Assembly: GCF_003609605.1 (NCBI RefSeq)
Contig: NZ_MCHY01000009.1
Coordinates: 94,074-158,073, forward strand
Length of the DNA: 64,000 nt
Reading direction: 5' to 3'
DNA from: Ammoniphilus oxalaticus
GTDB lineage: Bacteria > Bacillota > Bacilli > Aneurinibacillales > RAOX-1
Below are positions 47,976-57,926 of the stretch, piece by piece (positions within the stretch are counted from its first letter, which is position 1; each line of letters begins with the position of its first letter). The position numbers and the translations under genes are program-made. The notes below the pieces were generated by a model that saw only the letters and a list, made by a program, of their open reading frames with translations, had not been told where the DNA came from and did no database searches.

Positions 47976-48614
47976 TTACTTACCGCTTTTAATTGTAGAT
48001 TTTACGATCACATAACTGTTGTTAGGTCCTGGAATGGATCCTTTGACTAACAACAGGTTACGATCCGCGTCTACTTTTACAACTTCTAAATTTTGCACCG
48101 TTACTCGATTGGTCCCCATACGTCCTGGAAGTTTTCTGCCTTTAAATACGCGAGCAGCAGTAATCCCTGCTCCTAAACCTCCTGAACCGCGATGATAGCG
48201 AGAACCGTGGGACATTGGTCCGCGAGCGAAACCATGTCGTTTAATTGAACCTGCGAATCCTTTACCTTTTGAAGTAGCGGTTACATCAACCTTATCCCCT
48301 TCGGCAAAGATATCAACCTTGATCTCTTGTCCAACTTCCGCTTCTTCGACGCCTCTAATTTCACGCACGTAGCGTTTCGGAGTTGTATCGGCCTTTTTCG
48401 CATGACCTTCTTCAGGTTTATTCGCGCGGTTTTCTTTTTTATCTTCAAATCCTAACTGTACAGATACGTAGCCATCAACTTCGCTTGTTTTCTTCTGAAG
48501 AACTACGTTCGGACGTGCTTCAACAACTGTAACTGGAACCGCCTCGCCTTCTGGTGTGAAGATTTGCGTCATTCCAAGTTTTCTACCTAAGATTCCTTTA
48601 GACACGTTTGCCAC
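47976..48614 (-). CDS. rplC: Ribosomal protein L3 (uL3)
   Basis: 212 residues; [20 protein letters not shown] and [20 protein letters not shown], with the Gln/Gly-rich [15 protein letters not shown] loop. Confidence 0.98.
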   Translation of the reverse strand: MANVSKGILGRKLGMTQIFTPEGEAVPVTVVEARPNVVLQKKTSEVDGYVSVQLGFEDKKENRANKPEEGHAKKADTTPKRYVREIRGVEEAEVGQEIKVDIFAEGDKVDVTATSKGKGFAGSIKRHGFARGPMSHGSRYHRGSGGLGAGITAARVFKGRKLPGRMGTNRVTVQNLEVVKVDADRNLLLVKGSIPGPNNSYVIVKSTIKSGK

Positions 48615-48659
48615 CTCCTAGTTCAAAAATTAAATCTAAATATTTATATAAACGTCATG

Positions 48660-49146
<487 letters not shown>

Positions 49147-49175
49147 ATTATATTAAAATAGCTAACGGAATGCAA
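49147..49175 (-). promoter_or_regulatory. Sigma-A promoter of the S10 superoperon
   Basis: Minus strand TTGCAT (49175-49170), exactly 17 bases, TATAAT (49152-49147). Strong match, about 180 bases before rpsJ. Confidence 0.8.
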
Positions 49176-49307
49176 GCTTTAATTTTAGAGCTTTGCAAAA
49201 TTCATTTTGCTGATTTTAATCGCATATGTTGAAGACCGATCTCGTTTTGTCGAATCAAAACTTTTATAATGTTATCGAATCTCAACTATTTTTGCAACCC
49301 CAAAAAT

Positions 49308-49334
49308 AAAAAAGCCTCCAGTTGGAAGGCTTTT
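49308..49334 (-). terminator. Terminator of selB
   Basis: Minus-strand AAGCCTTCC / GGAGGCTT with one bulged base, followed by TTTTTTA. Confidence 0.75.
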
Positions 49335-49347
49335 ACACATTCGTCTA

Positions 49348-51261
49348 CTATTCGACTACTTTTTCAGCCCGTTTGATCCATACCCGTTCATTGTCCACTC
49401 TTTTGGTCAATCCACGCTGGTCAAGCGATTCTAGAAAGGGGATTAGATATTTACGGGAAACAGATATAATTTCTCTTACTTGCGCCGGAGTAAAAGGGTT
49501 ATCGGCAGGTAGACCCTCTTTTAAACGCGTAACAGCTGATTCGTAAACAGACGCGTCAACGAGAAAATCAGAACCCATCGCCACATAACCTTTCTGCTCT
49601 ATAAGGTAAGCTTTTAACTCAGGTATATCTTGTTGCTTCAATCCCGCGCTTTTTGCTAAATCATCCCATGAAGAAACCGTTAACTCCTCCTTCTTCAATG
49701 TATTCTCTAATTTTTCAATCGTCGGTTGAATGGATGTTGGAATTTTCGGCTGATGTTTTTTGAGACTGATCGCCTCATCCGATTCGTCAACTACTGCCTC
49801 CTCCCTAAGGTTAACAACAAATTCCCTCCACAATCGATCAGCCAAGTCTGGAAAGTACCGACTACGTAGTTCTGATTTTTTCATGCCGGTCCGCATCGGA
49901 TGCTGATGATGATATTTCATTAAAGTCGTCTTTATTCGATCCACCCACTCTTGAACGGAGTCTGCTAGGACAACATAGGACCCAAACTGCTTCACGCGTT
50001 GTTCCTGCTCATATCGCTCAACCAACTGTTGCAAATAGGCCTGTCCTAAGGCAAGTTGGAAATCTATCTCTTCTATAGTAGAGAAGCCATCCTCAGCCAA
50101 TACGTACTGCAACATCTCCCATTCATCGCCATGGTTGAGTAACTCAAGCAACGCGACCGACTTTTCCCCAAACTTTCGTCTTTGCCCGTAGGGTGACAAC
50201 ACTTTTCCGCCGCCAAGCGTAGCCGTTGGTGAGAGACGACGAAGAATAAATGGATCTCCCGCCTTTGCGATAATTTCTCCTTCTAGCTGCAACTGGCAAA
50301 GCGCTTCTTCCCCTGGTTCCAGTTCATTTCGATCATAAAAAATAATCTTGCCCATGATTTCAGTTGTCGCGATATGTAGCCGAACCCTCATGCGCTGCTT
50401 TACTTTAAAGTCAAGATGCGGCAGCATGTGGAAGTGAATATCGATCCGATCGGTCTTTCGAAAATATTCAGGAGCGGTTAACGCGTAACCCCGTTCCATA
50501 TCCTTAAAGTCGATTCCACTCAAATTTAAAGCTGTCCGCTGACCAGCATAAGCTTTTTCAACGGAGTGGTGGTGGACATTCAGTTGACGAATTTTTACTT
50601 TTTCGCCAATCGGAAACACCTCTACTGTGTCGCCTTCTGTAATTTCTCCTTCATATATTGTACCCGTTACGACAGCGCCGGCTCCTTTTTTAGTGAATAC
50701 CCGATCAATTGGCATCCGAAACGGCTCTGACGTTTCCCGTTCAGGAATGGAGTGGAGTTCTGTTTCAATCGTTTCTAATAATTGTTCAATCCCAGTTCCT
50801 GTTTGCGAACTGACAGGGACAATCGGAGCGTCTTCCAAAAAGCTGTCTTCCACCCATTCCCGCGCTTCATCCTTTACCATCTCGATCCATTCTTCATCGA
50901 CCAAATCCGTCTTCGTTAGAGCGATGATCCCTTTTTCAATCCCGAGGAAGCGGATAATATCAAAATGCTCTCGCGTCTGAGGCATGATCCCTTCGTCAGC
51001 GGCAATGACCAAAATAACCAGATCGATCCCCGCCGCCCCCGCGATCATTTGCCTAATGAATCGTTCGTGACCTGGCACATCAACAACTCCGACCTGTTTA
51101 CCAGATGGCAGCTGTAACGGAGCGAAGCCAAGTTCAATCGAAACACCGCGTTCCCTTTCTTCTTTTAATCGATCCGTATCTATATTAGTTAATTTTTTTG
51201 TCAAAGACGTCTTTCCATGATCAATGTGCCCAGCGATCCCGATCGTATAATGCGTATCCAT
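49348..51261 (-). CDS. selB: Selenocysteine-specific elongation factor
   Basis: 637 residues. GTPase domain with AGHIDHGKTSLTKKL (G1), VDVPGHERFI (G3) and LTKTDLVDE (G4), two beta-barrel domains, and a C-terminal half of winged-helix domains that read the SECIS hairpin. It carries Sec-tRNA(Sec) to in-frame UGA codons. It lies head to head with tRNA-Sec, 302 bases apart. selA and selD are not in the window. Confidence 0.95.
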   Translation of the reverse strand: MDTHYTIGIAGHIDHGKTSLTKKLTNIDTDRLKEERERGVSIELGFAPLQLPSGKQVGVVDVPGHERFIRQMIAGAAGIDLVILVIAADEGIMPQTREHFDIIRFLGIEKGIIALTKTDLVDEEWIEMVKDEAREWVEDSFLEDAPIVPVSSQTGTGIEQLLETIETELHSIPERETSEPFRMPIDRVFTKKGAGAVVTGTIYEGEITEGDTVEVFPIGEKVKIRQLNVHHHSVEKAYAGQRTALNLSGIDFKDMERGYALTAPEYFRKTDRIDIHFHMLPHLDFKVKQRMRVRLHIATTEIMGKIIFYDRNELEPGEEALCQLQLEGEIIAKAGDPFILRRLSPTATLGGGKVLSPYGQRRKFGEKSVALLELLNHGDEWEMLQYVLAEDGFSTIEEIDFQLALGQAYLQQLVERYEQEQRVKQFGSYVVLADSVQEWVDRIKTTLMKYHHQHPMRTGMKKSELRSRYFPDLADRLWREFVVNLREEAVVDESDEAISLKKHQPKIPTSIQPTIEKLENTLKKEELTVSSWDDLAKSAGLKQQDIPELKAYLIEQKGYVAMGSDFLVDASVYESAVTRLKEGLPADNPFTPAQVREIISVSRKYLIPFLESLDQRGLTKRVDNERVWIKRAEKVVE

Positions 51262-51563
51262 AAGTCAGAAGTCCCTTCTTTCTATATAGTGTCTAAAGAG
51301 AAGATTGTATTCGTGTAAAGTTTACTTAAACGTAAAAAAGTTTCCACTTGGCGAAATGCGACTAATTTAACCTTTATTATAACGAAAAAAATTATCCAAT
51401 GCTCACATCTTCCCCTCGTGGAGTAATAAATCTCGCTTGGGATTGTTATTGAGAAGAGGTCTATTTCTCGAAGCGGGTTTTAATAAAATTTAGTTTGGAA
51501 GTAAATTACATTGATTTTTTATTCTTAATTTGTTACTTTAATAACGTAGCTTAATTGTTATAT
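51262..51563. other. Divergent spacer between selB and tRNA-Sec
   Basis: AT-rich, no gene. TTGATT (51511-51516) and TACTTT (51534-51539), 17 bases apart, could be the tRNA-Sec promoter. Nothing else is recognised. Confidence 0.35.
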
Positions 51564-51660
51564 GGGAGTTGATGAGGTCCTGGTGGTCTCCCCGGTCTTC
51601 AAAACCGAGTGAGGGGCACGTGTTGTCCCTGGTGGGTTCGATTCCCACCTTCTCCCGCCA
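51564..51660 (+). tRNA. selC: tRNA-Sec (anticodon UCA)
   Basis: 97 bases with encoded CCA. The anticodon loop CTTCAAA holds TCA, the variable arm is long (GAGGGGCACGTGTTGTCCCT), the D stem has 6 pairs and the T arm GTGGG-TTCGATT-CCCAC is perfect. The 8-base acceptor strands GGGAGTTG and CTTCTCCC face each other with two U-U mismatches in the middle, so the stem is not fully paired. Confidence 0.93.
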
Positions 51661-51673
51661 ACATACATAATTT

Positions 51674-51707
51674 AAGGGTTTAGCCTACAGGCTAAACCCT
51701 TTTTTTG
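51674..51707 (+). terminator. Terminator of tRNA-Sec
   Basis: Perfect 12-bp stem AAGGGTTTAGCC / GGCTAAACCCTT with a TACA loop and seven or more T. Confidence 0.9.
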
Positions 51708-51756
51708 TTTTTTATGCCATTAATTTGAGCCTGGTGGTCACAGCTATTTTACGTAT

Positions 51757-52950
51757 CTACAAAATCTTCCCCCTCAATTGAATGTTTGTCCCACGCGTGC
51801 CCGTATATGTGAATCGGAACGGACTGCCCAATTGTCCCTCCACCTCTGTCAATATTCTAGCTATGTAATCGTCGAGGTGGGAGATTTCTAATTCCTTCGT
51901 TTCATTTTTATATATCGTAAAATATTCAGCCATTTGAGTAGCAGGATCACCTTCTCCGCCAATTCCAGCGTACGCCCATTTAGCTAGCCGTTCATAGTAA
52001 TTAGGCAACTGTTCAGTAATATATTGCTGATAGATGGGAGCAATCATCGTCGGAGCCCCGACCCGTTCTAGTTCAAGTAACGCCGATTTTAACTCATCTT
52101 CCGCGATACCTAATACATCAATATATGTATCTGCTGAATATTGGTGAATCGCCACCCAATCACTGCTCGTTCTTTTGGAACTGATCGTAAACGTTTCGGC
52201 TGGCGCGCTGTCAAAAATCAGACGGACAAGGATATCAGTTTTCGGTTTACCGCCCCTTCTTTGACCCGCCTTTGGGGGAAGATCAGGAATTTCATCGGTT
52301 GCTTCAATGAAGGACAACTTTTCTTTCGCTTTAGCGCCATAGATCGAGATGATCTTTTTAAACCACGGGTAATTGAATCCAAGATCCTTATCCCCCTCTC
52401 CGTTCCAAATTTCAAGGTTAGCGGGATGCTCCAAGATATCAACTAGCAGCTTTTCAAACGCTTTTCCCTGTCTATCTTTGCGCGCTCCCACACCAAAGCG
52501 TTCAAATGCTTTTTCCTCAACTAAAAAATAAAGGTCCGCAAAGCTAATCACTCCGTCTAAAGCCGAGATAATCGCCTTATTTTCGATATCTTGGTGATAG
52601 CGAATACAACTTTTCACCTGGTCTTCTCTCGCTGCATCAGGATAGATTACATATGCCTTTTTAATGTTGGGATCGATCTGTTTAATATGAAACGCATTCC
52701 ACTGATACCCATTCATTCTCTCGCGCGGATACGTTGTTGTCGATTGAATCACCCACTGCTCCCCATCTTCAAATGTAATTAAAAAAGGGAAATAAAACTG
52801 AGGGTTCTTATCGGTGTAGCCAAATCGTTGTTGCTTTGGAAAGAAAGAATAGTGAATGATGTAGCCCCGTTGCTTGAGCTTATCAAGTAGAGACTGAATT
52901 AATTGTTGGTGTTTCGACCCACGGAAGTTTCTTGAAAACTGATCGGTCAT
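51757..52950 (-). CDS. MspI-family type II restriction endonuclease with an extra N-terminal domain
   Basis: 397 residues. From about residue 150 it follows the MspI pattern from memory of that enzyme: DRQGKAFEKLLVDIL, RGGKPKTDILVRLIF, VLGIAEDELK and a C-terminal RFTYTGTRGTNIQLRGK. The MspI active site is D99/N117/K119; here D239, S257 and K259 sit at the same spacing (18 and 20), with Ser in place of Asn. The first 150 residues (EDGEQWVIQSTTTYPRERMN, then AYVIYPD) are absent from MspI. ATG 52950 has AAGGGGAAG upstream; an earlier frame to 53028 lacks one. No DNA methylase gene is in the window. Confidence 0.8.
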   Translation of the reverse strand: MTDQFSRNFRGSKHQQLIQSLLDKLKQRGYIIHYSFFPKQQRFGYTDKNPQFYFPFLITFEDGEQWVIQSTTTYPRERMNGYQWNAFHIKQIDPNIKKAYVIYPDAAREDQVKSCIRYHQDIENKAIISALDGVISFADLYFLVEEKAFERFGVGARKDRQGKAFEKLLVDILEHPANLEIWNGEGDKDLGFNYPWFKKIISIYGAKAKEKLSFIEATDEIPDLPPKAGQRRGGKPKTDILVRLIFDSAPAETFTISSKRTSSDWVAIHQYSADTYIDVLGIAEDELKSALLELERVGAPTMIAPIYQQYITEQLPNYYERLAKWAYAGIGGEGDPATQMAEYFTIYKNETKELEISHLDDYIARILTEVEGQLGSPFRFTYTGTRGTNIQLRGKIL

Positions 52951-53163
52951 GTTCTTCTTCCCCTTTATACTATTTAAAAGATCTAAAATCATCGGTTCAA
53001 ACCCAATACCCAGGCGCATATCAATCAAAACGGCTTGGAAGGTGGGTACTTAGCGCCACGAGTAGTCGCGCGATATCTATCCAACGGGTTATTGCGGATG
53101 ATTATTATTTGCGATAATATATTTTAAAAATTACGAATATCAGCAAAAGATAAGGAGATCACG

Positions 53164-53817
53164 ATGCAAACAAAATTACTACGCGTCTTATTAATCGGAC
53201 TATGTCTATTGTTAGCAGCATGTGGAAAAACACCAGTAAACAGCTCAAACGAAAATCAGGAACATGAAGAGGCGGAAACCGATATAGATACGGTTACCAA
53301 TGACGAAGTAGAAACGCTTACCTCGGAATCAAATCGAGAGAAAGAAGAAGATCCTGATCAAATGATTCCTAAAGAGAATTTATTAGGCTCGCCCAAAAAA
53401 ATAAATCATCCGCAAAAGGACATCGAAATAACCTATACGGATGCCTTTTTCACCATGCAATTAAAGCCTACTGGGCGTAATTCGAAAGATGCGATGAACA
53501 TCCTTGCCACAGACAAAGAAATTTACTTCCACGTCATCGCTAAGATTTACAATGACACAACAGATGCATTCCATTTTAGTAGACTTGAAGGCGATGGAAA
53601 AGTCATATTGATTTATGATAATAAACATGAATTTGAATTTATTGCGGCGGCGGAAAGCAGCGATGGATCCACATTTGGGTCCTCAAGAGCCGAACCTTTG
53701 ACAGAAACAATCGCTCATTTCTACGCCAAAGTACCTATTGCTGTCTATCAATCAAAGGGCCCCCTGGAATTAAAGATCAATGTCGGTGATGAAGAATATA
53801 ACATTGAACTACGCTAA
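53164..53817 (+). CDS. Lipoprotein, DUF4352-like
   Basis: 217 residues. Signal peptide with lipobox LAAC, an acidic linker (about 22-75) and a C-terminal immunoglobulin-like beta domain resembling DUF4352 proteins. Anchored on the outer face of the membrane; function unknown. ATG behind AAGGAG. Divergent from the endonuclease gene. Confidence 0.7.
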   Translation: MQTKLLRVLLIGLCLLLAACGKTPVNSSNENQEHEEAETDIDTVTNDEVETLTSESNREKEEDPDQMIPKENLLGSPKKINHPQKDIEITYTDAFFTMQLKPTGRNSKDAMNILATDKEIYFHVIAKIYNDTTDAFHFSRLEGDGKVILIYDNKHEFEFIAAAESSDGSTFGSSRAEPLTETIAHFYAKVPIAVYQSKGPLELKINVGDEEYNIELR

Positions 53818-53836
53818 CCTGTATTCCAAAAACAAC

Positions 53837-53871
53837 TCAACCGCCCCCACTATAATATGAGGGGCGGTTGA
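53837..53871. terminator. Bidirectional hairpin terminator
   Basis: 11-bp GC-rich stem TCAACCGCCCC / GGGGCGGTTGA between convergent genes. U-runs are short. Confidence 0.65.
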
Positions 53872-53878
53872 ACCACTT

Positions 53879-54826
53879 TTAAACACTCGATCGGGTCAAC
53901 TCGTCGATTGCTTGTTGTAAAGATTCTGCATCAAATATATTCATCGTTTTACGCGTTCGATCGATTTTCCTCATCAGACCAGTCAACACTGTCCCGGAAC
54001 CAAACTCAATAAACGTCTCTACACCTTGTCCAATCATAAATTGGATGCTTCTTTCCCACTGCACGGAAGAATACACTTGAGAAATAAGCGCTTTTTCTAG
54101 TTCTTTGGCATTGCTTTTGGGCTCGCCATCAATGTTCGTAACAACTGGAACTAAGGCATCGGAGAAAGTGATCGGGTCCAGCACAGTTTGTAGTCTTTCA
54201 GATGCGGGAACCATAAGTTGAGAATGGAACGGCCCACTAACCGCCAGTGGAAGAACCCGCTTCACACCATTTTCCTTTAAAAGAATAGAAACCCGCTCTA
54301 CACCTTCCTTCACCCCAGAAATAACAATTTGACCAGGGCAATTAATATTGGCAATTTGCGCCGAAAGTCCCTCTTTTTGAACCTTCTCACATGTCTCTCG
54401 AATGAGTTCGGTATCAGCTCCTAAGACTGCTGCCATCGAACCTTGTCCAACTGGAACAGCGTCGTTCATCAATTCGCCTCTCTGCCGCACCGCATATACT
54501 GCATCTTCAAACGATAAAACCCCTGCGGCAACGAGCGCTGAATACTCTCCTAAACTATGCCCAGCAACAAAATCAGGTTTCGGTAATTTACCTTTTCCAG
54601 CTTCTAACAAAGCGATGCTCGTCGTTACCAAGGCTGGTTGTGTATGGTAAGTTACCTTTAATTCTTCTTCTGGGCCAAAGAAACACAGCTTTTGCAGGTC
54701 ATAACCTAGAGCCTCATTCGCCTTTTCAAATATAGCTTTAGCTTTTGGGTTTTGTTCGGCAATGTCTTTGCCCATTCCAACCGCTTGGGAGCCTTGTCCC
54801 GGAAATAGAAAAGCAATTTTACTCAT
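53879..54826 (-). CDS. fabD: Malonyl-CoA:ACP transacylase
   Basis: 315 residues. LFPGQGSQAVGMG start, nucleophile Ser in VAGHSLGEYSALVAAG, the His in AVSGPFHSQLM, all FabD hallmarks. Loads malonate on ACP for fatty acid synthesis. It stands alone: fabH, plsX, fabG and acpP, its usual neighbours, are not beside it. It may be a second copy. Confidence 0.93.
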   Translation of the reverse strand: MSKIAFLFPGQGSQAVGMGKDIAEQNPKAKAIFEKANEALGYDLQKLCFFGPEEELKVTYHTQPALVTTSIALLEAGKGKLPKPDFVAGHSLGEYSALVAAGVLSFEDAVYAVRQRGELMNDAVPVGQGSMAAVLGADTELIRETCEKVQKEGLSAQIANINCPGQIVISGVKEGVERVSILLKENGVKRVLPLAVSGPFHSQLMVPASERLQTVLDPITFSDALVPVVTNIDGEPKSNAKELEKALISQVYSSVQWERSIQFMIGQGVETFIEFGSGTVLTGLMRKIDRTRKTMNIFDAESLQQAIDELTRSSV

Positions 54827-55150
54827 TTTTATTCACACCTTAATCTGTAATTGACTTTAAACTTTCTAATTCGTCATAAGAATGCGTATCTCCTTCTTCC
54901 TTCCGCAACCCACGACAATTCCTCATTGAACAGCGTCGAGTTCCACTCTTGAAATTAGTTGATGGAAAAACAAAATACTAACGCATTCATTGATTAGTTG
55001 GTATAATAAATACTATGAGCGCAGCTTGATTGGTCGGCTAATCGTACGGGATGAATCCTCTTTTTTGAGCTTCACACCCTATCCCCGATCCCCTGACTGA
55101 CACAAAGCAATATGCTGGAAGTAAACTATCAAAATCGGAGGGTTTTCGTA
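54827..55150. other. Spacer upstream of sstT
   Basis: TGGTATAAT (about 55000) is a good extended -10 element for sstT. About 130 bases of leader follow it, rich in short inverted stretches, but I recognise no known riboswitch or T-box. Confidence 0.4.
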
Positions 55151-56398
55151 GTGGGAAATTTCGTGGATAAATGGAACCAGATTAGTCTGGCCAAACGCAT
55201 CCTGATCGGAATGATTATCGGTATTATTTTGGCTGCAACTGTTCCGGAGGCCGCTAACTGGGTCTCTATTTTTGGGGGGTTATTTGTCGGCGCCCTAAAA
55301 GCCGTTGCCCCTGTATTGGTCTTATTCATCGTCATACATGCCATCTCAAAACATCGCAGCGGTCATCGAACGAATATCAAATCCATCCTTATTCTTTATG
55401 GACTAAGCACAATCATAGCTGGGTTTATAGCTGTTATCGCTAGTTTTCTCTTTCCAGTCACTTTGTCATTAGCAACGGGCGCAGGCGATGTAACCCCTCC
55501 TAGCGGGATTATAGAAGTACTGCAAACATTACTTTTCAACGTTGTCGACAACCCGATCCACGCTATTTTAAACGCAAACTATATTGGCATCTTAGCTTGG
55601 GCCATCTTACTTGGGATCGCGTTAAGAAATGCAAATGAAACGACTAAAACTTTACTCGCAAATTTATCTGACGCCATCTCCCAACTTGTAAAGTGGGTTA
55701 TTAATTTGGCTCCAATTGGAATCATGGGGCTCGTTTTTGAATCCATTGTAACGAGTGGCTTTTCCACCTTGCTAGACTACTTTAAGTTGTTACTCGTTCT
55801 CATTGGGTGCATGTTGTTTATCGCTTTGATTGCGAACCCAATCATTGTCTTTCTATTTCTTCGTAAAAATCCATATCCGCTCGTATTCACATGTTTAAAA
55901 GAAAGCGGGATTACAGCCTTTTTCACTCGTAGCTCCGCTGCGAACATTCCTGTTAATATGAGCCTATGCGAAAAGTTAGGTTTAGATGAAGATACGTACT
56001 CTGTTTCAATCCCATTGGGCGCGACAGTCAACATGGCTGGAGCGGCCGTTACGATATCCGTTCTTACGTTAGCTGCTGTGCACACACTCGGTATCCAAGT
56101 TGATCTTGGCACAGCGCTTATTCTAAGTATTTTATCGGCGGTATCTGCGGCCGGCGCCTCAGGTGTTGCAGGCGGTTCGCTCTTGCTTATCCCCCTAGCC
56201 TGCAGTCTATTTGGAATATCGAACGATGTTGCGATGCAAGTCGTTGGAGTAGGATTTATTATCGGGGTATTGCAAGACTCTTGTGAAACGGCGCTCAATT
56301 CATCCTCCGACGCGCTGTTCACAGCAACCGCTGAATATGCTAAACGACGTAAAGAAAGCGTAAAGACGATTGCGCTGAAGAAAACGATGATTAAATAA
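55151..56398 (+). CDS. sstT: Sodium:serine/threonine symporter
   Basis: 415 residues of the dicarboxylate/amino acid:cation symporter family. [20 protein letters not shown], the serine-rich hairpin [20 protein letters not shown] and [18 protein letters not shown] are those of SstT. Takes up serine and threonine with Na+. GTG 55151 follows CGGAGGG; an earlier frame to 55112 is not supported. Single-gene unit. Confidence 0.93.
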   Translation: MGNFVDKWNQISLAKRILIGMIIGIILAATVPEAANWVSIFGGLFVGALKAVAPVLVLFIVIHAISKHRSGHRTNIKSILILYGLSTIIAGFIAVIASFLFPVTLSLATGAGDVTPPSGIIEVLQTLLFNVVDNPIHAILNANYIGILAWAILLGIALRNANETTKTLLANLSDAISQLVKWVINLAPIGIMGLVFESIVTSGFSTLLDYFKLLLVLIGCMLFIALIANPIIVFLFLRKNPYPLVFTCLKESGITAFFTRSSAANIPVNMSLCEKLGLDEDTYSVSIPLGATVNMAGAAVTISVLTLAAVHTLGIQVDLGTALILSILSAVSAAGASGVAGGSLLLIPLACSLFGISNDVAMQVVGVGFIIGVLQDSCETALNSSSDALFTATAEYAKRRKESVKTIALKKTMIK

Positions 56399-56435
56399 AC
56401 CGCTTGATCCATAATGGGCGAGGATATCAAAAAAT

Positions 56436-56475
56436 AAAAGGGCCTAAGAACGTCATCGGATCTTAGGCCCTTTTA
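56436..56475. terminator. Bidirectional terminator
   Basis: 14-bp stem AAAAGGGCCTAAGA / TCTTAGGCCCTTTT with T-rich tails. Confidence 0.88.
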
Positions 56476-56665
56476 TTTTCCACAAACTAAGTCTATTTTA
56501 ACAATAAAAACCTTAAAGTTATATCTGGAAATTCCTACATTTATAATGCCTTAATATTCTAAATTAAGCTAATTGATCTTGAAAAAATAGGTTCATATTA
56601 ATACCATTTTGGGTGGTTCCCGCTTGAATACGTCTAATCGATGCTAACTTTCCGATAATCCTTTA

Positions 56666-57283
56666 TCAGTCAGCATCTAACTTTTCCCTGGAATCATCAA
56701 GACTAGGCAATAATTTAAGGATCCTTATGCCCAAGTCGGCAATATTGTATAATTTAGCGTCACTCAGTTCCTCATGATAACTTTGCGCCAAACGATTGCG
56801 AATAGACCAAAATTGGCGAAAAATTGGATTTACTTCTGTAGGTATGAAACCACTTGTCGTAAGCTCATTTAAAATTGTGATCAATGATGTTTTACTGACA
56901 TTCAGGATTCCAGCCTTTTTTGCTAATCTCCTTAACTTTGATTCAATTTCCATTGAAATAATCATTAAAATCCCCCGTGGATCAGACGAGGCTCTCGCAA
57001 TGCGCTTCATGATTTCTTCTGAGATTTCCGCATGATTTGCCGTATGCGCCTCAACTTCTAACGTTTTTTTGGCAAGTTTAGATACCTGTTCACTAAGTTC
57101 GATTTCAAATTCGCCCTTTTTAAATCTCTTGAGTCTCGAAAAAACCTCTTTTAGTTCTGGAAAAAGTAAAATAAGAACTGCCGCGATGAGCAATTTCAAC
57201 GAAACCTCATCAAAATTAACTTCCGGCCAAATGATCCGAACAGTTATCGCCATCAAGCATAGTCCGACAGCAAAATAATTCAT
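56666..57283 (-). CDS. Membrane-anchored protein with a HEPN/DUF4145-like C-terminal domain
   Basis: 205 residues from ATG 57283 (AAAGGTAG upstream). Two short membrane helices (about 3-20 and 29-44), a basic hinge (RLKRFKKGEFEIEL), a helical linker and a helical C-terminal domain. Near the end, FWSIRNRLAQSYH looks like the RNxxAH motif of HEPN-type domains, but the final His is Gln and a His comes three residues later. Such two-helix plus HEPN-like layouts are often hypothetical or linked to phage defence; no partner gene is visible. Function unknown. Confidence 0.6.
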   Translation of the reverse strand: MNYFAVGLCLMAITVRIIWPEVNFDEVSLKLLIAAVLILLFPELKEVFSRLKRFKKGEFEIELSEQVSKLAKKTLEVEAHTANHAEISEEIMKRIARASSDPRGILMIISMEIESKLRRLAKKAGILNVSKTSLITILNELTTSGFIPTEVNPIFRQFWSIRNRLAQSYHEELSDAKLYNIADLGIRILKLLPSLDDSREKLDAD

Positions 57284-57368
57284 CACGTCTACCTTTCCTT
57301 TATTCTGTATAAATCAGTTACTGATCTATACTTATTCAACGAGAACAAGAGAGTTCATCGTTCCAACA

Positions 57369-57404
57369 GAAAAAAGCCCTGAATCGCTGTATAAACGATT
57401 GGGC
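57369..57404 (-). terminator. Terminator of the 111-residue gene
   Basis: Minus strand GCCC-AATCG / CGATT-GGGC with a small bulge, followed by TTTTTT. Confidence 0.7.
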
Positions 57405-57477
57405 CTATCTACTGCAAAAGTCAGACGCGCGCGTCACTAGAAGTCATGAGCCCATGAATTCCAGCGCAACTAGATGA

Positions 57478-57813
57478 TTATGCTTGCTGTAATTGTTTCA
57501 TCTTCGCATCGATCTCTTCTTCCGATTCAAAGGAGAGGATGCGCCACTGAACAGGACCAGTTACCTGAAGTGTGTCATCACTCTGTTCCCCGATCCCCCA
57601 CTGAGCAGCATCATTCAATACCCAAAAAACATAAGGAGGATGGGATGCATTTGTATCTCCAATCCCAACTTGATCTTCCGCGATATTCCAGCTTCCAGGC
57701 GGGTATTTAAAAAGCATCGTTGGTTTCTTCCCAAAGTCGTCACGCAGAAGAATCCATGTATCGTTCGTTTCAGCAAAAGTTCTTAGCTTAGTGATATGTT
57801 GTTTACTTGCCAT
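57478..57813 (-). CDS. Hypothetical soluble protein
   Basis: 111 residues, ATG behind GTAGGAGGAAGG. No signal peptide or membrane segment; rich in Trp (WILLRDDFGKKPTMLFKYPP, FWVLNDAAQWGIG), mixed alpha/beta in appearance, with an acidic helical end. I recognise no family. Isolated unit with its own terminator. Confidence 0.65.
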   Translation of the reverse strand: MASKQHITKLRTFAETNDTWILLRDDFGKKPTMLFKYPPGSWNIAEDQVGIGDTNASHPPYVFWVLNDAAQWGIGEQSDDTLQVTGPVQWRILSFESEEEIDAKMKQLQQA

Positions 57814-57926
57814 GTCCTTCCTCCTACTATTCGTGTCAATATTTTCAAACTTACTGCATTCATTGTACCTTAACTTGTACCGTTCGTAAAATAGTTATAC
57901 AAGAGGAATCAAACGACCCTTCATGT

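Noticed and set aside
52951-53028. N-terminal extension of the MspI-like endonuclease
   Set aside because: No ribosome binding site at the earlier start, while ATG 52950 has a good one; the extra residues lack any family match.
55777-56430. Long minus-strand frame opposite sstT
   Set aside because: Antisense shadow of a clear transporter gene, with no start signal.
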